DNA from: an uncultured Verrucomicrobiota bacterium
GTDB lineage: Bacteria; Verrucomicrobiota; Kiritimatiellia; CAIVKH01
Assembly (NCBI GenBank): GCA_937996795.1
Contig: CALKUH010000030.1
Location: 40,249 to 104,248 of the forward strand
Reading direction: 5' to 3'
DNA length: 64,000 nt
Part shown: positions 1 through 8,171 of the stretch, piece by piece
Numbering within the stretch: position 1 is the stretch's first letter
How the letters are laid out: each line of letters opens with the position of its first letter
The notes under the pieces: model-generated
Databases searched by the model: none
What the model was told of the DNA's origin: nothing
Seen by the model: only the letters and a program-made list of their open reading frames with translations
Program-made: the position numbers and the translations under genes

Positions 1-2
1 TC

Positions 3-515
3 GCGGAAGAGAACGAGCGGTTGCGGGCCGAGGTAGCGGCGCTGCGAACGCAGATGGACGAGTGGGTGGCGCGGCTGGCGGAGGAGCGCTTCGAGCGCGA
101 CCGGCAGCAGGCGACGGAAGTGAAGGCCGCGGGGCCGGAAGCGGCGGAACAGCAGGCGCTGGTGGATGAGTTGCTGGCGCGGCTGGCGAGCGAGCGGTTC
201 GCGCGCGATCGCGGGCAGTTGCGGTCGGAGCAACTGCCGGTGGCGGCGCGCGAGCAGGTCGATGTGGCGCCGGCGGGCTGGCGTGTGTTGGATGTGAATG
301 TGGACCAGGGTCTGGTCGCGCTGGATGCAGGCGCCGGATCCGGGCTGCGGGCCGGGGTCGCGGTCGCGATTGTTCGCGAAGGCGCGGTGCTGGCCCAGGC
401 GCGGGTGGTCGAGGTGCGGGAGCGGGTGACCGGCGCGCGCGTGGAAGCGCTTGCGGGGGACGCGTTCCCCGCGGCGGGAGATCGGGCCGTCATTTGGCGG
501 ACACGGAGAGAATGA
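3..515 (+). CDS. Coiled-coil protein of unknown function (5' end outside window)
   Basis: The window opens inside this gene, so the N-terminus is missing; 170 codons are visible. The first ~85 residues are charged and rich in Ala, Glu and Arg with heptad-like spacing, which suggests a coiled coil. A ~80-residue beta-rich region follows (VLDVNVDQGLVALDAG, GLRAGVAV, VVEVRERVTGA). I do not recognise a named family. Its TGA (513-515) overlaps an ATG at 512 just ahead of rplV, so the two are probably co-transcribed. In the usual S10 order rpsS would sit here, which makes this neighbour odd. Confidence 0.7.
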   Translation, partial: AEENERLRAEVAALRTQMDEWVARLAEERFERDRQQATEVKAAGPEAAEQQALVDELLARLASERFARDRGQLRSEQLPVAAREQVDVAPAGWRVLDVNVDQGLVALDAGAGSGLRAGVAVAIVREGAVLAQARVVEVRERVTGARVEALAGDAFPAAGDRAVIWRTRRE

Positions 516-523
516 GGCGGATT

Positions 524-871
524 ATGGACGTTGAAGCAGTCAGCAAATATGTGCGGATGTCGCCTTCGAAGGCGCGGGATATCGCCCGCGCCATGCAGGG
601 GCGTCCGGTGGCCGAGGCGTTGCGGATCGCGGATTTCAACGCGCGCAAAGCGGGCGTCTTGCTCGGCAAGACCCTGCGGTCGGCGATCGCGAACGCGGAA
701 AACAACGCCGGCCTCTCGGCCGACACGCTTGTCGTCAAGCGGGCGCTGGTGGAGCAGGGGCCGAGCCTCAAGCGCTACTGGCCGCGCGCCCGCGGCAGCG
801 CGAGCCCGATTCTTCGTCGCACGGCCCACATACGGATTGTGTTGACGGAGCGGAAACCAGCTGGAAAATAG
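524..871 (+). CDS. rplV: 50S ribosomal protein L22
   Basis: L22 binds 23S rRNA and lines the peptide exit tunnel. The N-terminus (VSKYVRMSPSKARDIA) and C-terminus (PRARGSASPILRRTAHI) match the family, and 115 residues is the normal size. I chose the ATG at 524 because it gives the family-typical start and has GAGG about 6 bases upstream. An in-frame ATG at 512 overlaps the stop of the previous gene in an ATGA junction and is a real alternative, adding four residues. The next gene, rpsC, follows after 33 bases. Confidence 0.95.
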   Translation: MDVEAVSKYVRMSPSKARDIARAMQGRPVAEALRIADFNARKAGVLLGKTLRSAIANAENNAGLSADTLVVKRALVEQGPSLKRYWPRARGSASPILRRTAHIRIVLTERKPAGK

Positions 872-904
872 AAGGCTTTTCGTTAGGAAAAAAGGAGCAC
901 TCTC

Positions 905-1564
905 TTGGGACAGAAAGTAAATCCGACGGGCTTTCGGGTATCCGTCAATAAAGAATGGCGATCCCGCTGGTTCGCCGACAAAAAGAGCTTTGGCCCGCTC
1001 CTCCAGGAAGACATCAAGATCCGGGAGATGGTCAAGAAGCGGTTGAAGGACGCGGCGGTGCCGGAGATCCTGATTGAGCGCTATGCCAATCGGGCCCGCA
1101 TCACGGTCTTCACCGCGCGTCCGGGCATCGTGATCGGCCGCAAGGGCGCCGACATCGAAAAGCTCCGCGAGGAAATCGCGAAGCTCACCGGCAAGGAAAT
1201 CTACGTCGAGATCAAGGAAGTGAAGGATCCCGACTGCAATGCGCAGCTCGTGGCGGAGAACATCGCCGTGCAGCTGGAGCGCCGCGTGTCGTTCCGCCGC
1301 GCCCTGAAGCGCGCGGTCCAGATGGCGATGGAACTCGGCGCGCTGGGCATCCGCGTGCATTCCGCCGGCCGTTTGGGCGGTGCGGAACTCGCCCGCCGCG
1401 AAGGGTATCGCGAGGGCAAGGTGCCGCTGCACACGCTGCGCGCGAACGTCCAGTACGGGTTCGCCGAGGCGAACACGATGGCCGGCACGATTGGCATCAA
1501 GGTGTGGATCTGCAAGAAGCCGGAAGCCCCGGCGAAGGAGGCCAGCCATGCCGCTTATGCCTAA
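905..1564 (+). CDS. rpsC: 30S ribosomal protein S3
   Basis: S3 sits at the mRNA entry site of the small subunit. The protein starts GQKVNPTGFR, carries a type-2 KH domain with the loop VIGRKGADIEKLREEI (about residues 75-95), and ends with the C-terminal domain (GRLGGAELARREGYREG). At 219 residues it is of normal length. The start codon is TTG at 905, supported by an AAAGGAG Shine-Dalgarno at 891-897. The last codons carry the ribosome-binding site of rplP, whose ATG lies inside this gene. Confidence 0.96.
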   Translation: MGQKVNPTGFRVSVNKEWRSRWFADKKSFGPLLQEDIKIREMVKKRLKDAAVPEILIERYANRARITVFTARPGIVIGRKGADIEKLREEIAKLTGKEIYVEIKEVKDPDCNAQLVAENIAVQLERRVSFRRALKRAVQMAMELGALGIRVHSAGRLGGAELARREGYREGKVPLHTLRANVQYGFAEANTMAGTIGIKVWICKKPEAPAKEASHAAYA

Positions 1565-1964
1565 ACGCGTCAAGTACCGCAAACAACAGCGCGGGAATCG
1601 CAAGGGCATCGCCCAGTCCGGCAACGAGCTTTCGTTCGGCGAATACGGGCTGCAGTCCCTCGGACGCGCCTGGATCACGAACATCCAGCTTGAGGCGTGC
1701 CGCGTGGCGGTCAGCCGCTCGATGAAGCGCAAGGGCAAGCTCTGGCTGCGCGTGTTCCCGGACAAACCGTACACGAAGAAGCCGTTGGAAGTGCGACAGG
1801 GCAAGGGCAAGGGCCCGGTCGAGGGGTGGGTCGCGGTGGTGCGTCCCGGCCGGATGTTGTTCGAGATGGACGGCGTGACGGAAACCGTGGCGCGCGAAGC
1901 GCTGCGCCTGGCGGCCAGCAAGCTGCCGATTCCGACGAAGTTCGTGCAGCGCCACGCGGCGTGA
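1548..1964 (+). CDS. rplP: 50S ribosomal protein L16
   Basis: L16 helps shape the A-site tRNA region of the 50S subunit. The start MPLMPKRVKYRKQQRG is the family signature, and the loop around GKGPVEGWVAVVRPGR is present. Of the possible starts I chose ATG 1548: AAGGAGG at 1535-1541, inside rpsC, is six bases upstream, and the 138-residue product matches the family. The ATG at 1557 is possible but worse spaced. It overlaps the end of rpsC by 17 bases, suggesting coupled translation. Confidence 0.95.
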   Translation: MPLMPKRVKYRKQQRGNRKGIAQSGNELSFGEYGLQSLGRAWITNIQLEACRVAVSRSMKRKGKLWLRVFPDKPYTKKPLEVRQGKGKGPVEGWVAVVRPGRMLFEMDGVTETVAREALRLAASKLPIPTKFVQRHAA

Positions 1965-1978
1965 GGCGGTAACGATTT

Positions 1979-2182
1979 ATGAAGGCAACGGAAATCAGAG
2001 AACTTACGGAAGCCGAATTGCGGCAGAAGTTGAGCGACGCGCAGCAGGAGCTGTTTAATCTGCGGCTCCAGCAGTCGGCCGGCCGGTTGGAAAAACCGTC
2101 CCGTCTCCGCGCGCTCAAACGGGACATGGCCCGCATCCAGACGGTGATCCGGCAACAGGCCCTGGCCAAGAGGACGGCATGA
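1979..2182 (+). CDS. rpmC: 50S ribosomal protein L29
   Basis: L29 is a small helical hairpin near the exit tunnel, next to the docking site of SRP and trigger factor. The 67-residue protein has the typical N-terminal helix (REL, then FNLRLQQSAGRLEKPSRLRALKR across the turn) and the ARIQTVIRQ second helix. It lies 14 bases after rplP. Its final TGA overlaps the ATG of rpsQ by 4 bases, so the two are likely translationally coupled. Confidence 0.95.
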   Translation: MKATEIRELTEAELRQKLSDAQQELFNLRLQQSAGRLEKPSRLRALKRDMARIQTVIRQQALAKRTA

Positions 2183-2454
2183 GCGAACAGGAAACACGCG
2201 GCGTGCGCAAGGAACTCAAGGGCACGGTCGTCAGCGACAAGTCGGCGAAGACGATCGTGATCCATGTGACGCGTCGCATCCGCCACCCGGTTTACGGGAA
2301 GGAAGTCACGGTGAGCCGGAAGTACCACGCCCACGACGAAAAGGGCGAGGCGAAGATGGGCGACACCGTGCGCATCGAGGAATGCCGCCCGCTCAGCCGC
2401 CTGAAACGCTGGCGCTTGGTGGAAGTCGTGGCACGGGCCCAGCAGCCGGCCTGA
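2179..2454 (+). CDS. rpsQ: 30S ribosomal protein S17
   Basis: S17 is a primary 16S rRNA-binding protein with an OB fold. The family motifs LKGTVVSDKSAKTIVI, RRIRHPVYGKEV and KYHAHDE, then MGDTVRIEECRPLSRLKRW, are all present in order. At 91 residues it is of normal size. Translation starts within the rpmC stop codon (ATGA at 2179-2182). rplN follows after ten bases. Confidence 0.96.
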   Translation: MSEQETRGVRKELKGTVVSDKSAKTIVIHVTRRIRHPVYGKEVTVSRKYHAHDEKGEAKMGDTVRIEECRPLSRLKRWRLVEVVARAQQPA

Positions 2455-2464
2455 GGAAACGCAC

Positions 2465-2830
2465 ATGATTACGCTTAAAACATTGCTCGACCCGGCCGAC
2501 AACAGCGGCGCGAAGTCCCTCCAGTGCATCCATGTGCTGGGGCAGCATCGCGACTACGCGCACATCGGCGACGTCATCAAGGTGGCGGTCAAGGACGCGA
2601 TCCCGACCGGGATGGTGAAAAAAGGCGAAGTGCACAATGCGATCATCGTGCGCACGAAGCAGGTCATCCGCCGGCCCGACGGCTCGCAGATCCGCTTCGA
2701 CCACAACGCGGCGGTCATCGTGGACGACGAGCGCAACCCGAAGGGCACGCGCATTTTCGGCCCGGTCGCTCGCGAGTTGCGCGAGCGCAACTACATGAAG
2801 ATCATTTCGCTGGCGCCGGAGGTGGTGTGA
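2465..2830 (+). CDS. rplN: 50S ribosomal protein L14
   Basis: L14 lies at the subunit interface and contacts 16S rRNA through bridge B8. The 121-residue protein has the conserved start MITLKTLLDPADNSGAKSL, the GDVIKVAVKDAIP strand and the C-terminal GPVARELRERNYMKIISLAPEV. It is standard in length, and its TGA shares one base with the ATG of rplX (TGATG at 2828-2832). Confidence 0.96.
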   Translation: MITLKTLLDPADNSGAKSLQCIHVLGQHRDYAHIGDVIKVAVKDAIPTGMVKKGEVHNAIIVRTKQVIRRPDGSQIRFDHNAAVIVDDERNPKGTRIFGPVARELRERNYMKIISLAPEVV

Positions 2831-3090
2831 TGGCGGCGATTTCCCATTTGAAGCGCGACGATGTCGTGCTGGTTCGTTCCGGCGCGCACAAGGGCAAGAC
2901 CGGCAAGGTGCTCCGCGTGGACCTCGCCTCCCGCACCGCGGTGGTCGAGGGCATTAATTTCGTGAAGCGCCACATGCGCAAGACGCAGGACAACCCGCAG
3001 GGCGGCGTGGTCGAGAAGGAGGCGCCCCTGGCGGTCTCCAAGCTCGTCCGGTTTGACGAGGCGCGGGCGAAGAAGACGGCCAAAGCCTAG
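2830..3090 (+). CDS. rplX: 50S ribosomal protein L24
   Basis: L24 is an early assembly protein of the 50S subunit with a KOW motif. Here the KOW region reads DDVVLVRSGAHKGKTGKVL (residues ~10-28), followed by VVEGINFVKRHMRKTQDNPQGG, typical of the family. The 86-residue product is slightly short of the E. coli protein. The ATG at 2830 shares its A with the stop of rplN, so the genes are coupled. The C-terminus is Lys/Ala-rich. Confidence 0.95.
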   Translation: MAAISHLKRDDVVLVRSGAHKGKTGKVLRVDLASRTAVVEGINFVKRHMRKTQDNPQGGVVEKEAPLAVSKLVRFDEARAKKTAKA

Positions 3091-3110
3091 GCGGCGGCGG
3101 AAAGAAGATT

Positions 3111-3665
3111 ATGGCAACGTTGCAGGACAAATATCGCAAGGAAGTCGTGCCGGCGCTCAAGACGAGCCGCGGCTATGCGAACGTGATGCAGATCCCGCGA
3201 TTGACGAAGATCGTGGTGAACATGGGCATCAACTCGCAGGTGGACAAGGACACATTCAAGGTGCTCGTCGAGGACCTCGGCCGCATCACGGGCCAGCGTC
3301 CCCAGGTCACGAAGACCACGAAGAGCATCGCCAACTTCAAGCTGCGCGAAGGCCAGCCGGTCGGCGCGCGGGTCACGTTGCGCGGCGCGCGGATGTACGA
3401 ATTCCTTGAGCGCCTCATCCACGCGGCGCTGCCCCGCATCCGCGACTTCCGCGGCATTCCGAACCGCGGCTTCGACGGGCGCGGGTGCTACACGCTCGGC
3501 CTCAAGGAGCAGACGATTTTTCCCGAAGTTGACCCCGATCAGGTCAAGAAGGTGCAGGGGATGGACATCACATTGGTGACGACGGCCAAGACCAATGAAG
3601 AGGCACGCGAGCTGCTCAAAGGGTTGGGCATGCCGTTTGCGAACACGCAGAGTCAGGCCGCGTAG
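3111..3665 (+). CDS. rplE: 50S ribosomal protein L5
   Basis: L5 binds 5S rRNA and forms part of the central protuberance, contacting P-site tRNA. The 184-residue protein contains the family blocks IPRLTKIVVNMGI, GQRPQVTKTTKSIANFKLREG and RDFRGIPNRGFDGRGCYTLG, and ends in the usual ARELLKGLGMPF. It follows rplX after 20 bases and precedes rpsN. Confidence 0.96.
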   Translation: MATLQDKYRKEVVPALKTSRGYANVMQIPRLTKIVVNMGINSQVDKDTFKVLVEDLGRITGQRPQVTKTTKSIANFKLREGQPVGARVTLRGARMYEFLERLIHAALPRIRDFRGIPNRGFDGRGCYTLGLKEQTIFPEVDPDQVKKVQGMDITLVTTAKTNEEARELLKGLGMPFANTQSQAA

Positions 3666-3680
3666 GTTGGAGGAACGTCG

Positions 3681-3866
3681 TTGGCTAAAATTTCATGGAT
3701 GGTTAAAGCGAGCCGCGCGCCGAAGTTTGGCGTGCGCGCCTATCACCGCTGCAAGAACTGCGGGCGGCGGCGCGGGTACATGCGCAAATTCAATCTCTGC
3801 CGCATCTGCTTCCGGGAACTGGCGTCCCAGGGCAAGATTCCCGGCGTGGTCAAGGCGAGCTGGTAG
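3681..3866 (+). CDS. rpsN: 30S ribosomal protein S14, zinc-binding (type Z)
   Basis: S14 belongs to the 30S head. At 61 residues with two CxxC knuckles (CKNC and CRIC, 12 residues apart) this is the short zinc-binding type, not the ~100-residue zinc-free form of E. coli. The C-terminus FRELASQGKIPGVVKASW is the family signature. The start codon is TTG at 3681 with GGAGG at 3669-3673. Organisms with type Z S14 sometimes keep a zinc-free copy elsewhere; none is in this window. Confidence 0.96.
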   Translation: MAKISWMVKASRAPKFGVRAYHRCKNCGRRRGYMRKFNLCRICFRELASQGKIPGVVKASW

Positions 3867-3875
3867 GGCGATATC

Positions 3876-4274
3876 ATGAGCGTTTCCGATCCCATTTCCG
3901 ACATGCTGACGCGCATCCGCAACGCCTCCCGGGCCGGTCAGGCCGAGGTGGCGATGCCGCACTCCCGCCTCAAGGCGGAAATTGCGCGCATCCTGAAAAC
4001 CGAAGGTTACATCGCGGACGTTGCCGCGGAGCAGGACGGCGTCCGCAAGGCGCTCCGTCTGCGCCTGCGTTACCGCAGCGGCGCGAAGCCGGTGTTGCGC
4101 GGCCTGCGCCGCGTGAGCAAGCCGGGGTTGCGCCGGTATGTGTCCGTTGACAAGGTGCCGCGCGTGGTCGGCGGCACCGGGGTGGCCATCCTGAGCACCT
4201 CCCGCGGCGTCCTGTCGGACCGCGAGGCGCGCAAGGCCGGCGTCGGCGGCGAAGTGTTGTGCTACATCTGGTGA
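3876..4274 (+). CDS. rpsH: 30S ribosomal protein S8
   Basis: S8 is a central organiser of the 30S platform and, in E. coli, the translational repressor of this operon. The 132-residue protein has the usual SDPISDMLTRIRNASRA start, the internal LRGLRRVSKPGLRRYV and the C-terminal GVAILSTSRGVLSDREARK, ending GGEVLCYIW. Gene order with rpsN and rplF is the standard spc order. Confidence 0.96.
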   Translation: MSVSDPISDMLTRIRNASRAGQAEVAMPHSRLKAEIARILKTEGYIADVAAEQDGVRKALRLRLRYRSGAKPVLRGLRRVSKPGLRRYVSVDKVPRVVGGTGVAILSTSRGVLSDREARKAGVGGEVLCYIW

Positions 4275-4277
4275 ATT

Positions 4278-4814
4278 ATGTCTCGTATTGGAAAAAAACC
4301 GATTGAAGTGCCGAAGGGTGTGACCCTTTCGGTGGACGGCGCGCTGGTCAAGGGCAAGAGCGCGGCCGGTGAACTCGCCGTCCGGATTCCGTCCGGCATC
4401 GCGGTGAAGCTGGACGGAGCCGTCGCGACGGTCTCCACCACGCGTGAAGACGCCGCGCTGGGTGCGCTGCACGGCACGACGCGGAGCCTGATCTCGAACA
4501 TGGTGACGGGCCTCGCGAAACCCTACGTCAAGGAACTGGAAATCCAGGGCGTCGGTTTCCGCGCGCAGCAGCAGGGGCAGAAGCTCGTGCTGGCGCTCGG
4601 GTTCTCGCACCCGATTGAATTTGCGGTGCCCGCGGGCGTGACGGCGAAGGTGGCGGATGGCACATCCATCACGCTGACCGGCGCCGACAAGCACCTCGTG
4701 GGCGAGACGGCGGCCCGCATCCGCGGGTTCTTCCCGGCGGAGCCCTACAAGGGCAAGGGTGTCCGGTATAAAGGCGAACACGTGCGGCGGAAAGCCGGCA
4801 AGGCGGTGGCGTAG
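4278..4814 (+). CDS. rplF: 50S ribosomal protein L6
   Basis: L6 sits near the factor-binding centre of the large subunit and consists of two similar domains. The start SRIGKKPIEVPKGVTL and the second-domain signature (residues ~150-178: EPYKGKGVRYKGEHVRRKAG) are both clear. The 178-residue length is normal. It begins three bases after rpsH and rplR begins two bases after it, consistent with tightly coupled expression. Confidence 0.96.
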   Translation: MSRIGKKPIEVPKGVTLSVDGALVKGKSAAGELAVRIPSGIAVKLDGAVATVSTTREDAALGALHGTTRSLISNMVTGLAKPYVKELEIQGVGFRAQQQGQKLVLALGFSHPIEFAVPAGVTAKVADGTSITLTGADKHLVGETAARIRGFFPAEPYKGKGVRYKGEHVRRKAGKAVA

Positions 4815-4816
4815 TC

Positions 4817-5176
4817 ATGAAAGTCAGCACCAAGAAAGAATATCGTCAGCGGCGTCACCTCCGGTTGCGCCAGAAGGTGCGGGGCACGGCCGAACGCCCC
4901 CGGATGAGCGTGTTCGTCTCGAACCGCCATCTGTACGTGCAGTTCATCGACGACAACGCCTCCCGCACGCTCGCGCAGGCCTCGACCAAGACCGAAGCGG
5001 TCGGCGCCGCGGGCCGCAACAATGCGGAGACCGCGAAGAAGCTGGGCCAGCTGGCGGCGCAGGCGGCGCTGGACAAGGGCATCAAGGAAGTCGTGTTCGA
5101 TCGTGGCGGGTTCACGTATGGCGGACGGATCAAGGTCCTCGCCGATGCGGCTCGCGAGACCGGTTTGAAATTTTAG
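4817..5176 (+). CDS. rplR: 50S ribosomal protein L18
   Basis: L18 binds 5S rRNA in the central protuberance. The 119-residue protein contains RRHLRLRQKVRGTAERPRMS, the strand SVFVSNRHLYVQFIDD, and the C-terminal block VVFDRGGFTYGGRIKVLADA, all characteristic. It lies two bases after rplF and precedes the GTG-started rpsE by 12 bases. Confidence 0.96.
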   Translation: MKVSTKKEYRQRRHLRLRQKVRGTAERPRMSVFVSNRHLYVQFIDDNASRTLAQASTKTEAVGAAGRNNAETAKKLGQLAAQAALDKGIKEVVFDRGGFTYGGRIKVLADAARETGLKF

Positions 5177-5188
5177 CGGAGGCACAGT

Positions 5189-5689
5189 GTGAGAGAAAAA
5201 GATTCCAGAGGCGCGGACAAGGGCGGCATTGAAGAACGCGTCATTCATGTCAACCGTTGCGCCAAGGTCGTCAAAGGCGGCCGTCGGTTCAGCTTCAGCG
5301 CCCTGATCGTCGTCGGCGACCGCAACGGTCGCGTCGGCTACGCGCTGGGCAAAGCCAACGAGGTGGCCGATGCGATTCGCAAGGGCACCGAACTGGCCAA
5401 GCGCAACATGTTCCCGGTCACGATGAAGGACCGCACAATTCCGCACGAGACCGAGACCCGCTACGGCGGCGCCAAGGTGTTCATGCGCCCCGCCTCGCCG
5501 GGTACCGGCGTGATCGCGGGCGGCGGCATGCGCGCGGTGCTGGAACTGTCCGGCGTCCGCGACGTCCTGGCCAAGTCGATGGGGAGCACGAACCCCCTGA
5601 ACGTGATCCGCGCCACGGTGAAGGCGCTGCAAGGTCTGCAAACCCGCGAGGCGATCCTGGCGGTGCGCCGCGAAGACTCCGCTGCCTGA
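5189..5689 (+). CDS. rpsE: 30S ribosomal protein S5
   Basis: S5 is a decoding-accuracy protein of the 30S body. The 166-residue sequence has the dsRBD-like N-terminal domain (IHVNRCAKVVKGGRRFSFSA, VVGDRNGRVGYALGKANEV) and the C-terminal domain with GTGVIAGGGMRAVLELSGV. Translation starts at GTG 5189 with GGAGG about six bases upstream. The gene that normally follows, rpmD (L30), is absent: rplO starts only 11 bases after the stop. Confidence 0.96.
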   Translation: MREKDSRGADKGGIEERVIHVNRCAKVVKGGRRFSFSALIVVGDRNGRVGYALGKANEVADAIRKGTELAKRNMFPVTMKDRTIPHETETRYGGAKVFMRPASPGTGVIAGGGMRAVLELSGVRDVLAKSMGSTNPLNVIRATVKALQGLQTREAILAVRREDSAA

Positions 5690-5700
5690 CAGGTGTTTCT

Positions 5701-6144
5701 ATGAATCTTCATTCCCTCAAGAACCGTCCCGGCGCCGTGCGCGCAAAGAAGCGCGTGGGCTGCGGCGAATCGTCCGGCCACGGCAAGACCTCCGGCCGCG
5801 GCCACAAGGGCCAGTACGGCCGCTCCGGCCACAAGTACAAGGGCGCCTTCGAAGGCGGCCAGATGCAATTGATCCGCCGCATTCCCAAGCGCGGCTTCAA
5901 CCAGCCGATGAAGGTCGTGTACACGGCCATCAACGTCGCCACGCTGGCCCAGTTCCCCGCCGGTTCGGTGGTGGGCATGGAACAGTTCCGCGCCGCCGGC
6001 CTCGTGTCGGGCCCGAAGACGCAGGTCAAGGTCCTCGGCGAGGGCGATCTCAAGCATGCGGTCACGGTGAAGGCGCACGCCTTCAGCGCGTCGGCCAAGG
6101 CGAAGATTGAAGCCGCGGGCGGCGCCTGCGAAGTGGTGGCCTGA
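5701..6144 (+). CDS. rplO: 50S ribosomal protein L15
   Basis: L15 is a late-assembly protein that runs deep into the 23S core. The 147-residue product has the glycine-rich extension (SSGHGKTSGRGHKGQYGRSG, residues ~23-42), the LIRRIPKRGFNQP motif and a regular C-terminal domain. It follows rpsE directly because rpmD is missing, and precedes secY by 14 bases. Confidence 0.95.
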   Translation: MNLHSLKNRPGAVRAKKRVGCGESSGHGKTSGRGHKGQYGRSGHKYKGAFEGGQMQLIRRIPKRGFNQPMKVVYTAINVATLAQFPAGSVVGMEQFRAAGLVSGPKTQVKVLGEGDLKHAVTVKAHAFSASAKAKIEAAGGACEVVA

Positions 6145-6158
6145 GGCCGGTCCCGCAC

Positions 6159-7508
6159 ATGCTTTCCGCCTTCTCCAACAGCATGCGCATCCCGGAACTC
6201 CGGCAGCGCATTCTCTTCACCTTCGGCATCGTGTTCATCGCCCGCCTGATCGCGGCGGTGCCGACGCCCGGTGTGGACGCCCTCGCGCTGCGCGAGTTCA
6301 TGGAGATGGTGCGCCAGACGGCGGGCGGCAGCTTTGTCGGCCTGTTTGACCTCTTCAGCGGCGGCGCGCTTGAAAACTGCGCCGTCGGCGCGCTCGGCGT
6401 CATGCCGTACATCAGCGCGTCCATCATCCTGCAACTGATGACGGCGGTGGTTCCGCACCTCGAGCGCCTGGCGCGCGAGGGCGACACAGGCCGCCAGAAA
6501 ATCACGCAATACACGCGCTACTTCACCGTGCTGCTCTGCATCGTGCAGGGCTACGCGATGGCGGTCACGCTGGAGAATCCCGAGGCCCTCGGCATCACGC
6601 GCGACATCGTGACCGTGCCCGGCTGGGGCTTCCGCCTGATGGCGGTGTTGACGATGACCACCGGCACCCTGCTGCTGATGTGGCTGGGCGAGCAGATCAC
6701 CGAGCGCGGCATCGGCAACGGCATGTCCATCATCATCACGGTGGGCATCGTGAGCCAGCTGCCCGGCGCGATCCAGGCGACGATCAACATGTTCAAGCCG
6801 ATCGACGGCATCGCGCAGTTCGGCGCGTTCCACCTCATCGGCCTGCTGGTCATGATTTTCTTCGTCATCGCTTCCGTCATCGCGGTGACGCAGGCGCAGC
6901 GCAAGATCCCGGTGCAGTACGCCAAGCGCGTCGTCGGCCGCAAGGTGTACGGCGGGCAGAGCACCTACATGCCGCTGCGCGTCAACTACGCCGGCGTGAT
7001 GCCGATCATCTTCGCGCAGGCGATCCTGATGTTCCCGACCAAAATTTTCAGCATGATCCCGGGGTCCTTCTTCCAGAGCCTCGCGGCGGCGTTGAACTAC
7101 GGCACGTTCACGCACAACTTCCTGTTCGCGCTGTTGATCCTGTTCTTCTCCTACTTCTGGGTCGCGACGCAGTTCAACCCGATCCAGATCGCGGACGACC
7201 TGAAGAAATACGGCGGCTACGTGCCGGGCATCCGCCCCGGAAAACCGACCGCCGAATTCCTGGACCGCACGATGACCCGGATCACGCTGGCCGGCGCGAT
7301 CTTCCTTTCCGTCATCGCGGTGCTGCCCGCGGTGCTTGCGCAGAAGTTCAGCATCCCGTGGATTGTCGCGCACTTCTTCGGCGGCACCAGCATGCTGATC
7401 ACCGTGGGCGTCATGCTGGACACGATGCGCCAGGTCGAATCGCACCTGGTCATGCGGTATTACGACGGCTTCCTCAAGAAGGGGCGCCTGCGCGGGCGCG
7501 GCAAATAA
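6159..7508 (+). CDS. secY: Preprotein translocase subunit SecY
   Basis: SecY forms the protein-conducting channel of the inner membrane. At 449 residues it has the ten hydrophobic segments expected, the signature GGALENCAVGALGVMPYISAS near residue 68, the cytosolic loop GNGMSIIITVGIV, and the RIPVQYAKR-like loop (here RKIPVQYAKRVVG). It sits in its conventional place between rplO and adk. Partners SecDF and YajC are encoded at about 16.2-19.1 kb; SecE and SecG are not in this window. Confidence 0.97.
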   Translation: MLSAFSNSMRIPELRQRILFTFGIVFIARLIAAVPTPGVDALALREFMEMVRQTAGGSFVGLFDLFSGGALENCAVGALGVMPYISASIILQLMTAVVPHLERLAREGDTGRQKITQYTRYFTVLLCIVQGYAMAVTLENPEALGITRDIVTVPGWGFRLMAVLTMTTGTLLLMWLGEQITERGIGNGMSIIITVGIVSQLPGAIQATINMFKPIDGIAQFGAFHLIGLLVMIFFVIASVIAVTQAQRKIPVQYAKRVVGRKVYGGQSTYMPLRVNYAGVMPIIFAQAILMFPTKIFSMIPGSFFQSLAAALNYGTFTHNFLFALLILFFSYFWVATQFNPIQIADDLKKYGGYVPGIRPGKPTAEFLDRTMTRITLAGAIFLSVIAVLPAVLAQKFSIPWIVAHFFGGTSMLITVGVMLDTMRQVESHLVMRYYDGFLKKGRLRGRGK

Positions 7509-7517
7509 GGAGCGAGC

Positions 7518-8171
7518 ATGCAGGCCATTATTCTGCTGGGGGCGCCGGGCGCGGGGAAGGGCACCGTTGCTGAGGATCTCAAGCAGCAGATCGGCATCGT
7601 CCACATTTCCACCGGCGACATGCTGCGCGAGGCCATTCGCGCCGGCAGCGCGGTCGGTCGCGAGGCGAAGGCCTACATGGAAAAAGGCGAGCTGGTGCCG
7701 GATGACGTGATCATCCGCATCGTGCGGGAGCGCCTGCAAAAGGGGTCCACCGCCGATCGCTACATGTTTGACGGGTTCCCTCGCAACGTGCATCAGGCGG
7801 AGCTGCTGGACGGGTTGCTGGCCGACTGCGGCGGGAAGCTGACCCATGTGTTCATGCTTGAGGTGCCGCGCGACCTGATCATCCGCCGCATCTCGAACCG
7901 CCGGGTCTGCCGCCAGTGCGGCGCGGTCTACAACCTGGTCGGCATGCGGCCGAAGGCCGAGGGCGTTTGCGACCAGTGCGGCGGCGAGGTGTACCAGCGC
8001 GCGGACGACAACGAGCAGACCGTGGTGAACCGCCTGGACGTGTTCCAGCGCGAGACGGCGCCGCTCGTGTCGTATTACGAGCGCAAGGGGATTTTTGTCC
8101 GGGTGGATGCGCGCGACCGCCGCGAGACCGAGGACCAGATCGTGCAGCAGCTGGGCCGGGCGTCGGCATGA
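7518..8171 (+). CDS. adk: Adenylate kinase (zinc-LID form)
   Basis: This enzyme interconverts ATP + AMP and 2 ADP. The P-loop GAPGAGKGT is at residues ~7-15, the AMP-binding region STGDMLR follows, and FDGFPRN is the CORE motif. The LID domain carries two CxxC pairs (CRQC and CDQC), so it should bind structural zinc, as in Gram-positive enzymes. The length is 217 residues. The TGA overlaps the ATG of map (ATGA at 8168-8171). Confidence 0.97.
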   Translation: MQAIILLGAPGAGKGTVAEDLKQQIGIVHISTGDMLREAIRAGSAVGREAKAYMEKGELVPDDVIIRIVRERLQKGSTADRYMFDGFPRNVHQAELLDGLLADCGGKLTHVFMLEVPRDLIIRRISNRRVCRQCGAVYNLVGMRPKAEGVCDQCGGEVYQRADDNEQTVVNRLDVFQRETAPLVSYYERKGIFVRVDARDRRETEDQIVQQLGRASA

